64,000 nt of DNA from positions 25,446,501 through 25,510,500 of the forward strand of contig NC_092593.1 of NCBI RefSeq assembly GCF_047663525.1, given 5' to 3'. Below the pieces are notes generated by a model, which was not told where the DNA came from, did no database searches, and worked only from the letters and a program-made list of their open reading frames with translations. This DNA is from Anas platyrhynchos (taxonomy: Eukaryota; Chordata; Aves; Anseriformes; Anatidae). Shown here one piece after another: positions 20,314-32,900 of this stretch (position 1 is its first letter; each line of letters starts with the position of its first letter). Both the position numbers and the translations under genes were made by a program.

Positions 20314-21290
20314 GGGGTGAGGTTTCAGTTAAGATTAGGATCTGGGAAAATAAGAGCTGCAGAAGCAGATTGTCTGCTGTGTTTTGAAGAGCTAGGAGAT
20401 CAGTACAGAGCCGTGTGAATGCGCAGTGGTTAGACAGAGGACACAGGTGTTTAAGCTCTTGTAAGTGGTCAGCTACTATTCAGTTTAGGGTTTGGAGGCA
20501 TCTTTCCTGATATATGTCGTAAGGCTTCTTGAGGTAGAGGGAAAGCAGGTCTGAAGATATTTAATGGTCTTTTTCAACCCACTCAAGCAACAGGTCAGTA
20601 AAAGGCTAGACCTTTCTTAAGGGCTGTGTCTGGGTGAGGTTTAGGAAGATTGTATCCCAGAAGCAGCCTCCTGTGGTGATTTGTGAGGCCCTCCAAGACC
20701 TCAGGTAGAGAGGGATCTGAAATCCCCTGTCAGTTATTTTTTGGGGGGGCCTATGAAGGTGGTTTTAATTTTCCTGAAAGCTAGAGTTAGGGCTAGGGTT
20801 TGGAAAAATGTTCATTGCTGTATTTTGTAAGGTCCTCAGAGATCAGGTAGGCTGAGGAGAAAAGAGGTGAATGCTTCCCTCCTAATACTTCAGTAGCCTT
20901 TCCTCAGAGCTGTTTCTTTACAATTTTCCTTAGTGTTAGTCTTAGGGTAAGGGTTAAGATTAGACCTGGGAATGTAAGGTCTGCTGAAGTGAGAAGAATT
21001 TAATGTAATATCCTTAATTTTGGAGGAGCTTAGAAAACACTTTATTTTATCTGTTTAAGTGCTCATGTTTAGTTACAGAGTGGAAAGCAGTGCTACGTAT
21101 TTCAAAGCCCATGCAGGCTGCACAGTACCCGTAGGTGTGAATGCCTTAGACTTCAAAGCAGCCAAGAATTTCTGGGGTTTGATCAGGACTACTGGTAAGG
21201 TTTAGAAATCCTCAGAAGCAGATTCTTTGCTGAACTGTTCAAGCCTGGTGCAGTTAGCTTGGGCTCGGTAGTTAAAAATTTAAAGGCCTT
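20314..21290 (+). repeat. Highly degenerate tandem array, period about 150 bp, six or so units
   Basis: Blocks recur in the same order: a TTAGG-rich opener (GTTAGGGCTAGGGTTTGG at 20785; GTCTTAGGGTAAGGGTTAAG near 20938; GTGAGGTTTAGGAAG at 20634), a CAGAAGCAGATT block (20364, about 20661 and 21216), a GTAAGGTCCTC/GTGAGGCCCTC block with AGATCAGGTAG (20680-20850), and a CAGTAGCCTTTCC-like end. Apparent unit starts near 20335, 20483, 20640, 20784, 20935 and 21190 give spacings of about 145-157 bp, with one larger gap. Units are strongly diverged. Family is unknown. Confidence 0.5.
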
Positions 21291-22290
21291 CATTTTTTGG
21301 ACAGCAGGTGGTGCTTGGTCTACATTATCACTTTAGCTTTCATGAAAGTACAGAAAACGGATCCAGTCAGGATTTTTCCCTGTGTGTGGCATGTCCGATG
21401 CTGACACTTGGTGGTGCTGCAGTTACTCGGTTCGCGTTTCTGTTTCTCTGCTGAGGTCGGTTTGCTTCCTTCCTTCATTTGCACACACAGCTGTGGGCAA
21501 CCACAGTCCATCTTGCAGTAGTTCTTAAACAAGCAATAATAACTGCGATAATAATAAATGTGCCTTTACGGAGCACGTTACACTACAAAATGTGTAAGCA
21601 TCCTTGTAGTCAAACAGTTCAAATACAGGCATGTCCCAGTGATTACCATACACCAACCAACACCAGCTCTCGAAGGGATCTTGAGAGGTCATGGAGTCTT
21701 CTGCAGGCAGAAGCAAGGGTAGCAGGAGCTCTGCCTTGCCTCTTCCTAAATACCAGTGTAGCATTTATGGGACTGCCTCAAATATGTTTTTCACCAGCAT
21801 CACCCACGTGGGATCCCTGCCTTACAAAGACAACAGAAAGATGAGGCATGCAGGCTGTGGGTGTGCCAGTCCCGTAGGCAAGGGACAGCTGCCCCTGCCT
21901 GGTGGGCAGCGGAGGTCCCCACTTCTCTCAGCCTTCCTACAGGGCTTGCCTCTAAGTTCACAGGACTCCAAGGAGCTACAGGAGGAGAGGGGGCTGCATG
22001 GTCATCATGGTACTCTGCTTTGCTCTGAGAGTCTTCAGGTTTTCCCCTGGACTCCCTGGGCAGTTGCCATGTCTGCTGGCTTTACCCTCAGGGATACCTT
22101 CAAGATATCCTCGTGTAAAAACAGATATTGCACACGATCCTTGAGGGATCAGCAATGGTGCTTTCCTGCTGCAAACAAGGTGCATTCCTGTTTGGGAGGC
22201 AGATGGTGCTGTGATGAATAGCTGTCTCCCTATCCTTACCCTCACTGGCTCAGCCTTCTACCTTTGCAAAACAACAGCCCTTAGTTTCAG
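21291..22290. other. Non-coding, no gene seen
   Basis: Frames up to 176 codons (21691-22221) overlap others in competing frames and contain no recognisable domain. Confidence 0.45.
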
Positions 22291-22560
22291 GCAGGAAATA
22301 ACCTGTAGGGACAAATTATATTAATTATTAGGACAAAGATTACTTGTTTAAGTGCAGATTCTTAGTACTAATACAAAAAATAATCAAGATGTTTCATTGT
22401 AATTAAATAAAATCTGCTCTTTCCTCCCCAAAGATTTCCCTTTACATCTAATTTATTGTTTGATCGGTTAATTAATACTGAAATTAAAGACCCTGAGAAG
22501 TTGCAGTTCACATAGTGTAAGCATGAGTTAGAAGCATGACCGCTATTAGGAGTTTTCCGG
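22291..22560. promoter_or_regulatory. Possible conserved non-coding element, TAAT-rich
   Basis: Contains ATATTAATTATTAGG, AATTTATTGTTTGATCGG and TTAATTAATACTG within 170 bp, all homeodomain-type cores, in non-repetitive sequence. This is by-eye recognition only. Confidence 0.25.
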
Positions 22561-24523
22561 GAAACTGTCAGATTACAGGATTAAAAAAATAAAAATAAAA
22601 AATTGTGCTCTTTCTGACAAAATGCAGTGAACATATAAAAAGCAAAGAAGTAAGATGAGGAAGCATAATGAGTGTGTTCCTGCAGAAGCAAAGGAGGCAC
22701 TGAGCTGATGTGGAAAGACTGTCTGCCTTACGAGGCGGTAAAATATGTTCTTACTTGGTGGTACCCTGTAGTGAAAGCCTCAAAACATATGGTAGGATCA
22801 GTTTGGGTTTTGGACACATGTTTTAATGCTTTTTAACATGCAAGCTTCATATTTCATTGGTCTTGGTAGATAAAAGTGAGCTTCTTATAACATCCTGCTG
22901 CTTTGCAGAGGATGATTTTATACGTGTGGACTTTGGAATTGGGACAGATGGAGGGAATTATGCTCCAGCAGGAAAAAAAGAGATGCCCATCATCAAGTTA
23001 TGAATGGGAGAAATTATAACATATATCACTAATTTAAGCACTGTCTGGAAGTTCCCTTTATTATTTGAACAGAACATTACTTTTTCCAGAAGAAAAACAC
23101 GTTTGTTTGGTTTTCATTTCTTGGTGTATTTTCATCATAGCTGTAATTCTCTCTTTCTTTCAATATCTGAAGATTAGATATGTTTAACAGAAGAATTTTT
23201 GTTTAACCTTTGCCTGTGGAACAGATATAAAGTTTGTTTTCCTTTGCATGCTGAGGTCTGTCCTTTTTACCAGAGGATTATATTACATGCCATTTTCCCC
23301 TGGAAATTAGAGAGCAACCATGGCTCTTCTGGGAAGTGAGGGAGCATAGCACAGTCAACCTGACATATTGGCAGTGTTTTGCCAAACTCTTCTTGAGAAA
23401 TTTGCTCCAGTTTATTTTAAATCTGTTTTAAATTCAAAGCCAAATATAGCTTGATCTCTCTTCTTTCAGTCTAAAATACATCTAGTAACTTGTAAGTCAG
23501 TAATTTACAGATGCACTTGTATATCCTGTTTCTCCCGTTTAAACCCATTTGCCTTAGCATGGGAAAAGTCCAGGAGGATTTTGCCACAGTTCTCTAAGAA
23601 ACTGCTTCCAGGATTAATTCCAGTGTTTTTGTCAGAAAGAGGTGATTTTTTTTTTAATGTACTCTCCACTTGTATTCACAGAGACAGCACTGCATAGTGA
23701 TTTCTTTTTTCTTTTCATGAATGTTCCCTTTAGTCTTGTTAGAACATCACACTCAGACGCTCCCTGCTTTCAAGGCGCTTTTCAGCTCCCAGGGCTGAAT
23801 GCAAGCTGGACCTTGCAAAGGGAGCTGAAGCCACAGACAACAAGAGAGAGCCTGAGCTGGACCTCAGAGCAAACCTCACTCTAACATTATATGCACAAAT
23901 AACTTTAATGTTATTATGGTGCGAGTCTTGCTGCAGGATAACAAGAAATCTGGTATTAGTACCCAGCTAATTCACAAAGTAGAAACCAACAGTAAAGAAC
24001 TACGTCTCCTGCCAGAACAGGAGAACTAATGTGTGGCCTGTAATAAGGGGACAGTGGGAAGAGAATAATCCCATTCACAGCCAAAATGAGCTGTCCTTGA
24101 GGAAGCTTTTCTGGCTGGCAGAAGTCCCTAACAGTGCATATGGCAGCATGGACCTCTTGGGAAGAGCAGCTGTATCCAAACACCTGCATAGGCCTCCTGG
24201 TCACGGCACTATGGCCCTAACCCAGCACTCAGCGCTCCAGGTTGTGTTCCCCCTTCCATAGCACAACCCTTAGGGTTATTCCACATCATTCAAAGCTTTT
24301 CACAGAAGATGTAGAAAAAATGCTGTAGGAGATCCTGTGTCTAGCTGGATACATAAAAAACTCCTTGTTTTGGTGGAGTGACTGCAACCAGAGCAGCTGC
24401 CAGTCATTCCAGTGCTGCCCTTCACTGTGTTTTCAGGCCTGACCTCCCTACTCCTGCAGAAAGAATAGCTCTGGGATATAATACCTTTTTCCTAGTTGTC
24501 ACTGTTTAAAGTTTTTAAACCAA
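22561..24523. other. Non-coding, no gene seen
   Basis: Ordinary desert DNA. No repeat family or gene was recognised. Confidence 0.5.
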
Positions 24524-24590
24524 CCTTCCTTCCTTCCTTCCTTCCTTCCTTCCTTCCTTCCTTCCTTCCTTCCTTCCTTCCTTCCTTCCT

Positions 24591-24625
<35 letters not shown>
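24524..24625 (+). repeat. Compound microsatellite (CCTT)n(CTTT)n
   Basis: About 17 CCTT units (24524-24591) followed by about 9 CTTT units (to 24625), nearly perfect, so probably young and length-variable. The reverse-strand KEGRKEGR-type peptide is an artefact of the repeat. Confidence 0.97.
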
Positions 24626-25894
24626 GTGTTTTTTTGAATGTAATTTCTGGCCTAGCCCCATGATTCATACAAGCAGTTCTCGGCCTCCTTGATGTATGCA
24701 AGTGACTAAATCTGTTTTCATAAACTACTGCATATAAACACACAGAAAAGAGCACAAGAATTTGCCTTTCAAAAAAAATGTCCCAGTCCTCAAGATTTCC
24801 CTCTTAATGCTTCATACAGAATACAGCACTCTGTCTCTTCCGCTGCTCCTTAGTGCTAAGCAGGGCTGCAAATGAAGTGGCTGGCCAAGTCCATCTGGCT
24901 CAGCATGCAACATTTGCCTTGTCCATGCTGTGGCAATGCACCTCCAAGGCAGATGGGTGTCTCTGAGCCCTAGCTCAGTTTTTTAACTGCAGCACCATTC
25001 TTTTTCCCACTCAAAATGTTCTTCAAGACTTTCTGTTTGCTGATGCACGTACTGAGGGCCTTGGCTGCACACAGGCAGTGAGGAGATCTGCGTCCTGTGC
25101 AGAGGCAGCTGCAGCTCCTAAGCAGGGGTCACCAGCCTTTACAAGAGCTGTGGGGGAACTTCTGTGGAAACTTATCCTGGCTGCTGCTGCTGAGTGGTCA
25201 GGAGGTTTCAGCCGAAAACTTTCTTTCTGGAAGTTATTCTGTTTGATGATTTTCTTTTCAGATCACATTTGCAGTCTGTTAAAGTGCACAAAGGGAATGT
25301 GGCCAGATACTTTCTCTATGCCTTGTGTTCTGGCCGAACCTTGTAAACAAGCTGTAACCCTCAAAGTAAATTTTGTTTTGTTTATCCTGTTTTTATTTTT
25401 TTTTCTTCTCTCCAGCTGCTCAAGACATGAGGCTATAGCTCATTGGAAAAAAAAAAAAAAAAAAAGTATGCTTTTCTCCTATCGCCATATTTCTTTCACT
25501 ATTTAGGAGAAAAAATATACAATTACCATCTAGTTCAATTCTTTTAAGCTGTAGATTGTAAAAACAGTTCTGAAAATTGCCTGAATCTTTTAGGGTGTGC
25601 ACCTTTTTACACAGTAAAACCCCATGATGATTCACGGCCCAGCACTAGTGGGCTAGTTCGGAGGCTGCTGCTCTGATGTAATGCTACCTGATCCATCATG
25701 TTTTGCCAGCAGCACACTGCCCACTGTGCTTGTCTTTGTGAAAGTTCATGCTCTGGGGAGAACAGTGCATGGAAATGGCTTGCTGCCCTGCAGGAGGTGC
25801 TTGCTTTCTCTGTTTTAGAAGTATCCACCCTGAAAGTAGATGTTACCTTGATGGTCTGTCTCCTTAAAAAACTTAATTTGTTATACTTCTAAAT
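24626..25894. other. Non-coding, no gene seen
   Basis: Mixed sequence with an A19 run at 25447-25465. No gene was recognised. Confidence 0.5.
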
Positions 25895-26080
25895 AAAAGG
25901 AGAGGAGAGGGAAAAAGAAAAAGAAAGAGAAAATGGGAGAAGGACAAGGGAAAGGAAAAGCAAAAGGAAACAGAAAAAATAAAATGGAAAAAAAAAATAA
26001 TAATTAAAAAAAAAATAACCAAGAAGGAAAGGAAAAGAGGAAAATGAGAATAAGAGAAAAAGAAAGAAAAGGACAAACAG
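25895..26080 (+). repeat. Polypurine tract
   Basis: About 185 bp of A/G-rich phrases (GGAGAGGAGAGGG, AAAAAGAAAAAGAAAGAG, GGAAAGGAAAAG) with few pyrimidines. It is the same kind of irregular tract as 9621-10034 but in the opposite orientation. Confidence 0.85.
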
Positions 26081-26389
26081 GGCATCTGAGGACAAGGCCA
26101 GAGGAGAGCCACATCCTGCCAGGTTTCCTGGGCTGTCTCTGCTCAGCGTGTTGAGAGGTCCCCCGGGCACATCCAAGGGAAACATGCCTCTTGCAGCCGA
26201 TCCTTTGCCTTTGTCAGAAACATGCAGGGTCTGAGGAGGTCTGTACTTGTGCCTCCACTCTGCTGGTAGACTGTTATGCATTAAGCTATTGTAAGGCCCA
26301 GCTATGTGTCTGTGCTGCTCTTGAAGCATATATCCTACTTCCCTCAGGCAAAGCGAGACAGCCATGAGCCATGGTTGAGTGGACTGCAC

Positions 26390-27130
26390 ACGAGAACAAA
26401 ACAGGTTTCAGTCCAAATGGTCCTTGCACAGTTTTGAGAGTAAGCTACAAAGGCCAGTGAAATGTGCTCAGGAGCCACTGCTCCGTTCTGCTCATACCAC
26501 AGGGTGCCCAAGCTCTGCCACGTGGGCACAGCGTGGGCCTCAGCAGCGCCTCACCCACCACCCTGGGCAGCCCTGGGGCCTCCTTCATCAGGTGAGCACT
26601 CGCTTCCTCTGAAAGCAAGCCTGGCCTGTGCTGGCAGCCCAGCAGCAGGGCTGCTGTACGGCCATGCCCTCCTGCCACTGAATGGGAGGAAAAGGCGGTG
26701 CGTGGGGGCACGTCCTGTTTTGCAGGCACAGAGGGGCCGGGGCAGCATGCCACCCATGCTGCCTGTGCCCCGTTACCTCGCTCTGCTCCATGAGGCACCC
26801 GCTGTGCCGAGCCTGGCCCCAGCCCTGTCTGGCTGCCTTTGCCTGGCTGCCAGCACATCAGTGGCTGTGGGACAAAGCACAGGGCCTGGGCTGTGCTGTG
26901 GCTGGCTCTCAGCTCATCTGGCTGTTTGGTCCTCATGGTGCAGCCTGGCCTTCCCCCTGCCCCACACAGTTATGGGGAATGGGAGCCTTTCCTCCACATA
27001 CGGAGCACCCCTCTCATGAGCCGCCTTCCCAGCATCACGTAGGCCAGGCTCTCCCTGGGGTCACGGATAGTCCTCCCACCACGGCCAGCTGCGTTCCTGT
27101 AAGATGTGAGGAAACTTCACCTTCTGGCCC
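26390..27130. other. GC-rich, CpG-poor block without a recognised gene
   Basis: Open frames up to 185 codons exist on both strands at once, which reflects composition and not coding. None matches a protein I know. It resembles the 1884-2700 block in composition. Confidence 0.35.
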
Positions 27131-28049
27131 TCTTTGAACAGGACTGAAGGCAGCCGGCAGCTTACCAGCAGCTGGGGAAGGAGGGAACGTGCTGACGGCC
27201 AGCATAGACCCTCGCTTCCTTAGGAAACCGGCCCAGAAATGGGATGGATGTATAAACAGAAAGAGGATTGCAGTTTTATCTTCTGCGCGATAAAGCAGCG
27301 CCATGGAAAGTAGCTGGGTGCGGGGAAAGGGGCTTTTCAGGAGGTCAAGTTTCCTGCGGTGGTCAAGAGAGGACACTGCGCTTCTCAGACGGGTGAAAGG
27401 GCCGTTTCAGAAGGCCCGTCCTCCCCCCGCAGAGGCTCACAGCCTCTCCTGCATTTGTGAGATTGCATCTGGAAGGAAACAAAAGATGCAAACACCAGAC
27501 CCAGTGTGTTAAATGAAAAAGATATTTTTCAGTCAAGCAGATGGTGAATAGAAACCTGCCATAGAAACCAGCTTACGCAACTCTTTTCACAACCAGCACG
27601 CCTGGTAAATACAAAGCGCCAGATAGAACAGCGAGATAGAGCCAGTCAAAACAGCCTGTGCTATTAAAATGGTGAAGTAAAAAGCATATAGCAAATTACA
27701 ATGAGCTTGAAAAGGATATGGAAAAACACAAAGGCAGTGATGTAATCCGAGTATTGCTTCCAAACCCTGCAGTGATGGTCTTGGTGAATGCGTATGGCCA
27801 GCAAGCCCTACGGACACCAGCCGAAGCGCACCACAAGCACGAGCCAGCCGGGCAGGCTGCAGGGCAGATCCAAGCACTGGCACCCAGCCCTGGGTGAGGG
27901 GAGGTTGGAGCAGCAAAACAAGGGGGCACAGATGTGGGGGAAGAGAGGGGAAGAGAAGGCACAGAGAGCAAGAGGCAAGTGCCTGCTGTGCAGATGCATT
28001 TCTCCAAGCCAGGTGCTGCAGGGCTCTGCTGGGCACTTGCTTTGGTTTA
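27131..28049. other. Non-coding, no gene seen
   Basis: Mixed sequence; the 155-codon reverse frame at 27587-28054 is overlapped by others and carries no domain I recognise. Confidence 0.45.
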
Positions 28050-28320
28050 AACATTTTGTCATTTTGATTAAATGTTTATCATGAAGACCTAAACTGTATC
28101 AAAGGATTTAATGTTTGATTTGATGGGAGGCAAGCTCAACTAGGATACACAGCATCATAAATTAGCCATCTATTATCCGTGCTTTGCCTAAGGACAGTGG
28201 ATATTTCAGAGGGCAAATGTTCTCCAAACAGCCTATTTCAGCTCACTTGGGTCAGCATTCTTAATTATTTGGTGGAGTAAAATGTAGTTTGAATTTTCTG
28301 GAAGCATTCAAAGGGTATTT
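28050..28320. promoter_or_regulatory. Possible conserved non-coding element
   Basis: Non-repetitive AT-rich text with CATTTTGATTAAATG, GATTTAATGTTTGATTTGATGGG, ATAAATTAGCC and TCTTAATTATTTGG. The density of TAAT/TGAT cores suggests a developmental enhancer. Conservation is unmeasured. Confidence 0.25.
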
Positions 28321-28559
28321 TCTATCACTAGGATAGCAGGAGCCAGCCTGGCAAAGAGTGGCACCTGAGCTTTATGCTCTGTGAACAAACCTGCTGATTT
28401 TCCAGCTGGTTTCAAATCTTTCCCTATTTTCCCCTAGATCTTAAACTTTTGTTTTAAGTCACTTGAGTCCCTTGTATGGGTTGCATACTCTGACAGCAGC
28501 TCTCCCGTGTCCATGTCTTTCCTTCCAGAATCTTATTTTTGATTGACTTTCACACAGAA
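28321..28559. other. Non-coding, no gene seen
   Basis: Short spacer between two conserved-looking stretches. Confidence 0.4.
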
Positions 28560-29110
28560 GAAACTCCCGGAGGAACTCGTTGAACCATATGGGCCCTATC
28601 TTTTGACATAACAATTATTGCCTGATAATAACACAATAGCAATAGCAGCATGTTTGGGAATCAACAGAGAAATACTAATGAATGTTAATGCATTGTTTTA
28701 ATTTAGTACATTTGTTTTGTTGATGTACTTATTAACCTTCTGGTCTATGGTTAATAAGGCAGTCTATTTTAAGGTATTATTATCTGGGGGAAGAAGAGAA
28801 AAACAACGCTGATGAAGTTAGACAATTTGTTCTTCATTTCATTCACATTTTGCTTGGTAATTGACAGCAGATTTTAACTGCCGGCCCATAGACTGTGCTC
28901 TGACTGGAGCGGCACTGATGTTATTTTAATAACACAGTGACAGAGGGATATGTTAAAAAGAGAACGCACAGCTTATTTTAGACGCACAAAAGGACATTAT
29001 GTCCAGGAAATGCCATGCGTCGCCCCAGGCAGCCCGGAGGGCTATAATGGTCACACAAGCTCTGCGCTGTGGTGAACGTGCCCAGCAGAGCCCGCGGCCA
29101 TGGTGGCCAG
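28560..29110. promoter_or_regulatory. Possible conserved non-coding element with CpG-enriched right half
   Basis: Contains TAAT/ATTA-rich phrases (ACAATTATTGCCTGATAATAAC, shown in two parts here as ACAATTATTGCC and TGATAATAAC; GTACTTATTAACC; TGGTAATTGACAGC), then a GC-richer part near 29010-29100 with several CpGs. TTGACAG is a Meis/TGIF-type core. It reads as non-repetitive and constrained, but no alignment was possible. Confidence 0.3.
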
Positions 29111-29959
29111 TGGCAGAAAGAAAGCCAGAGACAAGTGGAGCACGGGGCTGTTTGGTAGAGCACAGAGGGTCCCCTCCCCATGGGGTCAGTCTCTTCCTCC
29201 CTGCTTTAAATTCATCCATCCCTTATACTCCAGCCTTTTGGCTCCTATGGCCGTACTGATATGTGGTCCATTGGTGTCCTCAGCTTGGTTCAAACCATGT
29301 AATTGCTGTTTGGTGTGGGATTTGAGGTTGCTGGGGAAGGGACAGAGGGGTTTCATTGGGAAAAGGAAGAGCCTTAAGTGTATCTCATAGTATCCTGAGA
29401 CAAGGTATGTCCCTCCTCTCATCCCCCTTTCTAGAAAACTTTTTCTAGAAAAGAAAAACCCTCCACTCTGGACTAGATTTATGCATGCATATAGGGGATG
29501 CATCTAAGAGTACAACTCTCGATGGAAAGTAATGAAGTTGTGTTTCTAAAACCTTCTGGCCTGTTTAAAAGTTTCCCTCCAGGGCTTTTATCGCCACTGT
29601 ACAAAAAGCAGCATCCCTCATTTACCTTAGTAGGAAAAATGACCTTAAGAACTGGAAAGATGGAGCCCAGAAGTGTAATTTTCCAAGGCCAGCCAGCACA
29701 TACCTGTCAGGACCAAGTTTGACTGCTTTGTTTCCTAAACTGATCCACTTTTCTGTGGATGTGGAGATAGTACTTTAGTGCATACCTATACTGTGATTTT
29801 TGGAAGAGCTAAAACTAAATTGTGTTATAATTTACCTATTTCCTATTATAATTTGCCTAAGCCTATTTCCATCAATAAGGGGCTTAATAATAGCATCTGC
29901 TAGTTGACTTTTAGCTGCAAGTAAACTATTGCAGCCATCTTTTCAGGTACCAAATATTC

Positions 29960-29963
<4 letters not shown>
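29111..29963. other. Non-coding, no gene seen
   Basis: Mixed sequence with no recognised feature. Confidence 0.5.

Positions 29964-29989
<26 letters not shown>
29964..29989 (+). repeat. Poly-T run (T26)
   Basis: A homopolymer. It could be the tail of a minus-strand retroposed sequence, but no gene body was recognised to its right. Confidence 0.9.
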
Positions 29990-29994
<5 letters not shown>

Positions 29995-32900
29995 GAAAAA
30001 ATATATTCCTGATAAAGCAGGTCACTTTGAAAGAAATTTGAAAGAAGGTGTTCTCCTGCTGGGGGTTGTGTTTGGATATTTCCATCTGGTGACTGTGACT
30101 GTACACCCCTACACAAGCAGCTATCTGGACAGGGTCAGTGCACACATTCTGGGGCTTGTGAACTCCCCCCAAAAAGCTGTGGTTGAGCAATATCCTCCAA
30201 ACTTTGCACTGTCACTGAAGTTCTGGGACAGGAACCTGTGCTCAGTATTCATACCATATGAACTAAATCCTTGTGTTGTGGAGATGCTAGAACTCAACAG
30301 TGTTTTAGTGACTGTATGCTTACTAAGTCTGTTATTTTGTTACTTCCCTCTGTTCACAAATAAAAGCAGGAACATGAACAGGTTAGAACAGCACCACTTT
30401 ATTCATTACAATTTATTCATTACAGTGTGCTCTCATATTATCCTTTTCCCTCTGAAGCAGCTGTTTATCTTATACCCTGCTGGTGCAATTAATGAGAATA
30501 ACAAGGTCCACTTGTGCTGACTAATGCAGAAACCTCAACAACTTTCCAACGGCCACAGCAGGAAGGAGAGATCTGTGTGCTTGGTGTCTTGGAAAAGGAA
30601 TGGCATCAGCCTGCAAGTGTCGGGATTTGGTCTGTCTGTGCTTGTTGACCAGACCTGATCAACATAGGTTGCCTAGGAAAAGTAGTTGTACTGTCAAAGT
30701 ACTGTTCTTATCACAATACAACCACTCTCCAAAAAGGATTAGACCTTACTTTAAAATATTTAAGAACCTATTTTTTCCTATAAAGCAATTCCTCTAAGAA
30801 AAAAACATGAGCATTTTTTGAAGGTTTTTTTCTTTGAGCCTCTTAGCTATGTGTGTTATACAGCCATGTGCCTTTCTTTCAGTTCTGCACAGAGTATCCT
30901 GCTTTTTTTCTTCAAAAGCATTGATTTCTTGGAAACTGTATTGATCTGTGCTGGAAAAACACATACAAATCATTATGGTTTTCTTGTAATTTCTTATTCA
31001 TTTCTACACAGACTTCAGTGCTTGTCTCCTACAAAGCATGCTTGATGCAGCACTTTAAGGACAGTCTGATACAGTGATCTTACTGTTCAAAGCACTCTTC
31101 AGGTTTTTTAAGATCTGACCTGAATCAAACAATTGCATTGGAGTGGCATCATCGATTTGCTCTATGATATGCCAAGTTGAGTAGGGAAGCATTTTAACGG
31201 TCACTTCAAAGAAGCCAAAATGTACTATTTGGAAACTATATTCTAGGAAGGATACCAAAGACATGGCAATGCTGACTACTGTGAACATGAAATTCAAGTG
31301 AAACCTCGTAGGGTGTGGATCTGTGACTCAAAACCACAAGGAGCTTGTATAAATCCCTGTAAATTGAAAAACTGAAAATAACAGTTAGAAGCTTGGTAAA
31401 AGTAGATAGCAAACTGCTCATGAAATGAGAAATAAGGTAAAAACAAACAAACAAACAAACAAACCTGACTGTTCTGTCTTCAAGTTAAGACTAGATTATA
31501 TTTTTTCATATCAAAATTTTCTTGATATTGCTTAGAAAATGAACAACTGAATTGTTAGACCTCAGATAACACTAGAAATGTAACCTCATCTATTTTCTAA
31601 GCTCTTATTTTTTCTTCAGTCATGTCTGAAACACAAAGGTTCCTTAATGTGCTGTTTTGTACAGGATTAATTTGTTTCCTGTTTAAATGTTTGCTTTGCC
31701 TTATGGTAACATAACAAAGATGTGTTAGTCCAAGTTCATTCTTGAATAAGTTGGAATACAATGAGGCTGTGTGGATTTTAGGTTCATCCCACTCTATGAG
31801 GAAGAAATCTTTGCTAAGCTCATCTAAATTTTTTGTCTTTAAAGTTTGGAAGAAAGTGAGTGGTCCTGGAGATCCAGATGGAGGGCTGTTCTCTAGCAGC
31901 TCCTCTGCATGTTTATGTTGCTCAGTAGTTCAGCTGCGCAAGCTCTTTCTCCCTGTGAATGTTGTAAGAAATGATTGTAACCTCGCTTGGTGCTGTTGTG
32001 TGATAGTGGACAAGTTGCTTAACTCTTACATTCCTGCCTTGGAGAAATAGGTTTACGTCTGAGTGTAGCTTGAAGTACAAGACAATTGATGGTTGGGAAA
32101 TACCAGCAGAAATCTCAATTAATTGACATAGATTTGTGTCAATTTAAACTTCTAATAATGGTGGCCTAGTGATATTACTGAGCTTGGGAAATAATGTGTT
32201 GTAAAATACAAACCAATATAGCCAGCATGATGTATTGTAGGTTGGAGTCATCAGAAGGAAAAAAGGTCTAGTCAAAACAGCTTGAGGAGTTATTACCAAA
32301 CAGGCTGATAAGGTCCTTTTTCCATCGGAAGGGGATGTGACAGCATACAGAAGTACTTGTCATTCACGTCTAGAAAGAAAAGTGTTTTGATCCTGTGACA
32401 GCTTTTCATCATTGCTGTATATTAAGAACAAATGTCATCCTTTTCACAGCTTTCACCGGAACAGCCAAATAAACTGGGTCTATTTATAGCCTCTTGAAGA
32501 ATACAGGCACTGGTATTTAAAGAACAGTTGGTGATTCATGGAAAACTGATAAACACTAATTTCAAAAACAATGGTGCACAGGGCTTGCATTGTGCTCCCT
32601 ATAGCTGCTGTTTCTTGTATCTTACCAGTTAGTCATACATCCTGAAACACCCAGGGATCTTCCCTGTGGTACAGGTCTGTTTGTGTCATGAATCTCATTA
32701 TTCTTAGATGCTTTGTTTTCTTAATATTGTACTTGATGTGCCCATGCCCCTAAAATATGAATCTGTATAATCTGCAGTGAGATGCGGGTAGATTAGCACC
32801 AGGACAGAAGTTGCTGCTATCGCAAGTCACACTTGGCTTGGCAGCCTTACAGACCTGTAGGAACTGACCAGGCATGAAAATAACTTTTAACCCTAGGTTG

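Noticed and set aside
20780..20965. Interstitial telomeric repeat
   Set aside because: TTAGGG-like words are scattered and not in tandem hexamers. They fit better as part of the degenerate 150-bp array.
24492..24755. Reverse-strand Lys/Glu/Arg repeat peptide
   Set aside because: It is an artefact of reading the (CCTT)n(CTTT)n microsatellite.
29993..30520. 175-codon plus-strand frame after the poly-T run
   Set aside because: No recognised domain, ordinary base composition and no promoter or splice context. A few frames of this size are expected by chance in 64 kb.
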